From contig JAKCWW010002277.1 in assembly GCA_026260175.1 (NCBI GenBank), positions 29,260-59,529 on the forward strand: a stretch of DNA of 30,270 nt, given 5' to 3'. Below the pieces are notes generated by a model, which saw nothing but the letters and a program-made list of their open reading frames with translations, was not told the DNA's origin and did not search any database. The DNA comes from Reticulitermes lucifugus (lineage: Eukaryota > Arthropoda > Insecta > Blattodea > Rhinotermitidae). This document shows positions 29,150-30,270 of the stretch, piece by piece (position 1 is the first letter of the stretch; the number at the start of each line of letters is the position of its first letter). The translations under genes and the position numbers were made by a program.

Positions 29150-29920
29150 CCCTCCAATGAAAAGAATACCAAGGTGGTCAGGTGTGCGGTTGCCAAATCG
29201 TACTTGGTCAGCTTGAATGACGTAACCTTTGTTTTCACCCCTATCCACCATAATGCTTAGCCAATCAGTTTCGATTAACATGTTACTTATTTTTCTTTAT
29301 TTAGCCAGTCAAGTTCGATTACCGTTTCTAACTGTTTCTTGTTGTTTGTAGCTCTTATTGTTGTTATTCTGAGAGCGATATGCAGATAGATAAGAGGATC
29401 AGCTGGCCCTTCACTTCTTCATGTACTTTGTCGTCGATGTTCTGACGTCACCACTTCATGTCCCGGTCTTGCCGCAAACGAGATCACTGCTGTCTCGAAA
29501 CATTTAACTAACTGGATATTTTGTCAGCAGTAGTCTGAAGTTGACAACGAACGCCTGTGAGTCTTCTCACTCACACTTACCGAAACACTTTTACCATCCT
29601 CACCCCGACATCAGTTTATTCATAATTAAGTTAACAGAATATCAAAATATGATTTACGTAAAATTATGAAGTGTTAATTTGCCTCCAGTGACCAACAAAA
29701 GAAGCCACGTTGCTAAGGGATTGCTAGAAGATTTAATTTAAAAATGTGAAAGAGGAGAAATTTCTAGGAGAGAATTTGTTTCCAAACTTAGTTACAGATA
29801 CAAAAAATGATAAGTGATATAAGTATGAACAAACTGTGATAAAACGAATAGTTAAACGCCTGATTTATGTAATTATACTTAAGAATTTCATTAAAAGAAG
29901 GCAGAGTTCAGTCGTCATTT
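29150..29920. other. No recognisable gene
   Basis: A hammerhead-like stem with GAAAC is noted at 29473-29501; otherwise nothing stands out. Confidence 0.45.
29473..29501 (+). ncRNA. Possible hammerhead-like remnant
   Basis: GAGA (29480-29483) pairs with TCTC (29493-29496), directly followed by GAAAC. The stem immediately before GAAA is right for a hammerhead stem II. The preceding CGCAAACGA departs from CUGANGA at two or three bases, so it is at best a dead copy. Confidence 0.25.
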
Positions 29921-30024
29921 TTTAAGATACACTACTCGACCACATTATAATCAGTTTTATTCAAAGTAATGTGAAGTGAAAGATGCCTTCTATTATTTAG
30001 GAACATTCTAACAGAGTTACTTTT

Positions 30025-30270
30025 TTAAACATAACACCTGTCAGATATAGCCCATCGAGATTGATTCACTGATGCACTCCGTTCAAAGCATGTTCAAAGT
30101 AACACGGTCGGTGGGATGACATTGATTTAATCAGAAATTCTCTGTTTGAGGTTATGTAAGTCTGCCGGACGTGCTTACAACACTTTGCTTTTCAAGTAGC
30201 CCCACGTAAAGAAATCACAAGCCGACAGATCGGCCGAACGGGCTGGCCAAGAAATGTCGCCATAGCGGGA
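30025..30270 (-). pseudogene. Mariner-like transposase C-terminus, runs off the edge
   Basis: On the minus strand one frame reads ISWPARSADLSACDFFTWGY followed by LKSKVL, then a stop, RPADLHNLKQRISD, another stop, INVIPPTVLL, a third stop, and FERSASVNQ ending at a stop at 30025-30027. The WPxRSxDL.xCDFFxWGYLKSKV block surrounds the third catalytic acidic residue of a Tc1/mariner-superfamily transposase family common in insects. Three internal stops show the copy is dead. The catalytic N-terminal half would lie beyond the right edge. No terminal inverted repeat was located downstream. Confidence 0.8.

Noticed and set aside
1..30270. Host multi-exon gene
   Set aside because: No run of conserved, splice-bounded coding segments could be recognised. 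A gene with short or fast-evolving exons cannot be excluded without transcript data.

Overview
The window looks like an insect nuclear genome, most likely an orthopteroid or cockroach/termite-like species with a large, repeat-rich genome. The reasons are: AT-rich DNA with no long open frames, no bacterial gene packing, tRNA-derived SINEs, decayed LINE, Penelope, pogo, hAT and mariner-type elements, many microsatellites, a 115-base run of N, and recurrent TAGGCCTA words. The order-level guess rests on recalled resemblance of the SINE and LINE remnants to cockroach/termite repeats and was not verified by a search. I found no intact host protein-coding gene, no exon I would defend, and no functional tRNA or rRNA gene. 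The window reads as intergenic or deep intronic DNA.

Layout. 1-4.2 kb: a tRNA-like SINE head at the left edge, a foldback element with arms of about 90 bp (1064-1355), a 34-bp minisatellite (3139-3376) and a full SINE copy on the minus strand (3921-4163). 4.5-9.6 kb: almost featureless, apart from a hammerhead-like cassette near 4.55 kb. 9.6-10.5 kb: the 3' end of a Penelope-like element, with a GIY-YIG endonuclease domain and a purine-rich minisatellite beside it. 11.2-12.25 kb: a hAT-like non-autonomous element. 12.35-14.25 kb: three copies of a dispersed repeat (family A), followed by the 3' end of a LINE interrupted by the N gap (14372-14486). 14.8-15.3 kb: two strong palindromes. 17.6-18.3 kb: a second LINE 3' end with its microsatellite tail, then a MITE-like element. 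19.0-21.65 kb: a broken pogo-like DNA transposon on the minus strand. 22-26 kb: microsatellites, a family A copy and a retroelement scrap. 27.2-29.15 kb: a family A copy and two further SINE copies. 29.9-30.27 kb: the C-terminal end of a mariner-like transposase running off the right edge.

The elements do not form a pathway. They are a layered graveyard of transposons at different stages of decay. The most interesting signals are structural: the foldback element, the near-perfect palindrome at 14.9 kb, hammerhead-like cores, a three-copy motif whose hairpin stem seems to co-vary, subterminal TTGGCAC repeats of the pogo element, and one SINE copy lacking the stretch between its A and B boxes. 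I do not see an undescribed multi-gene system here.
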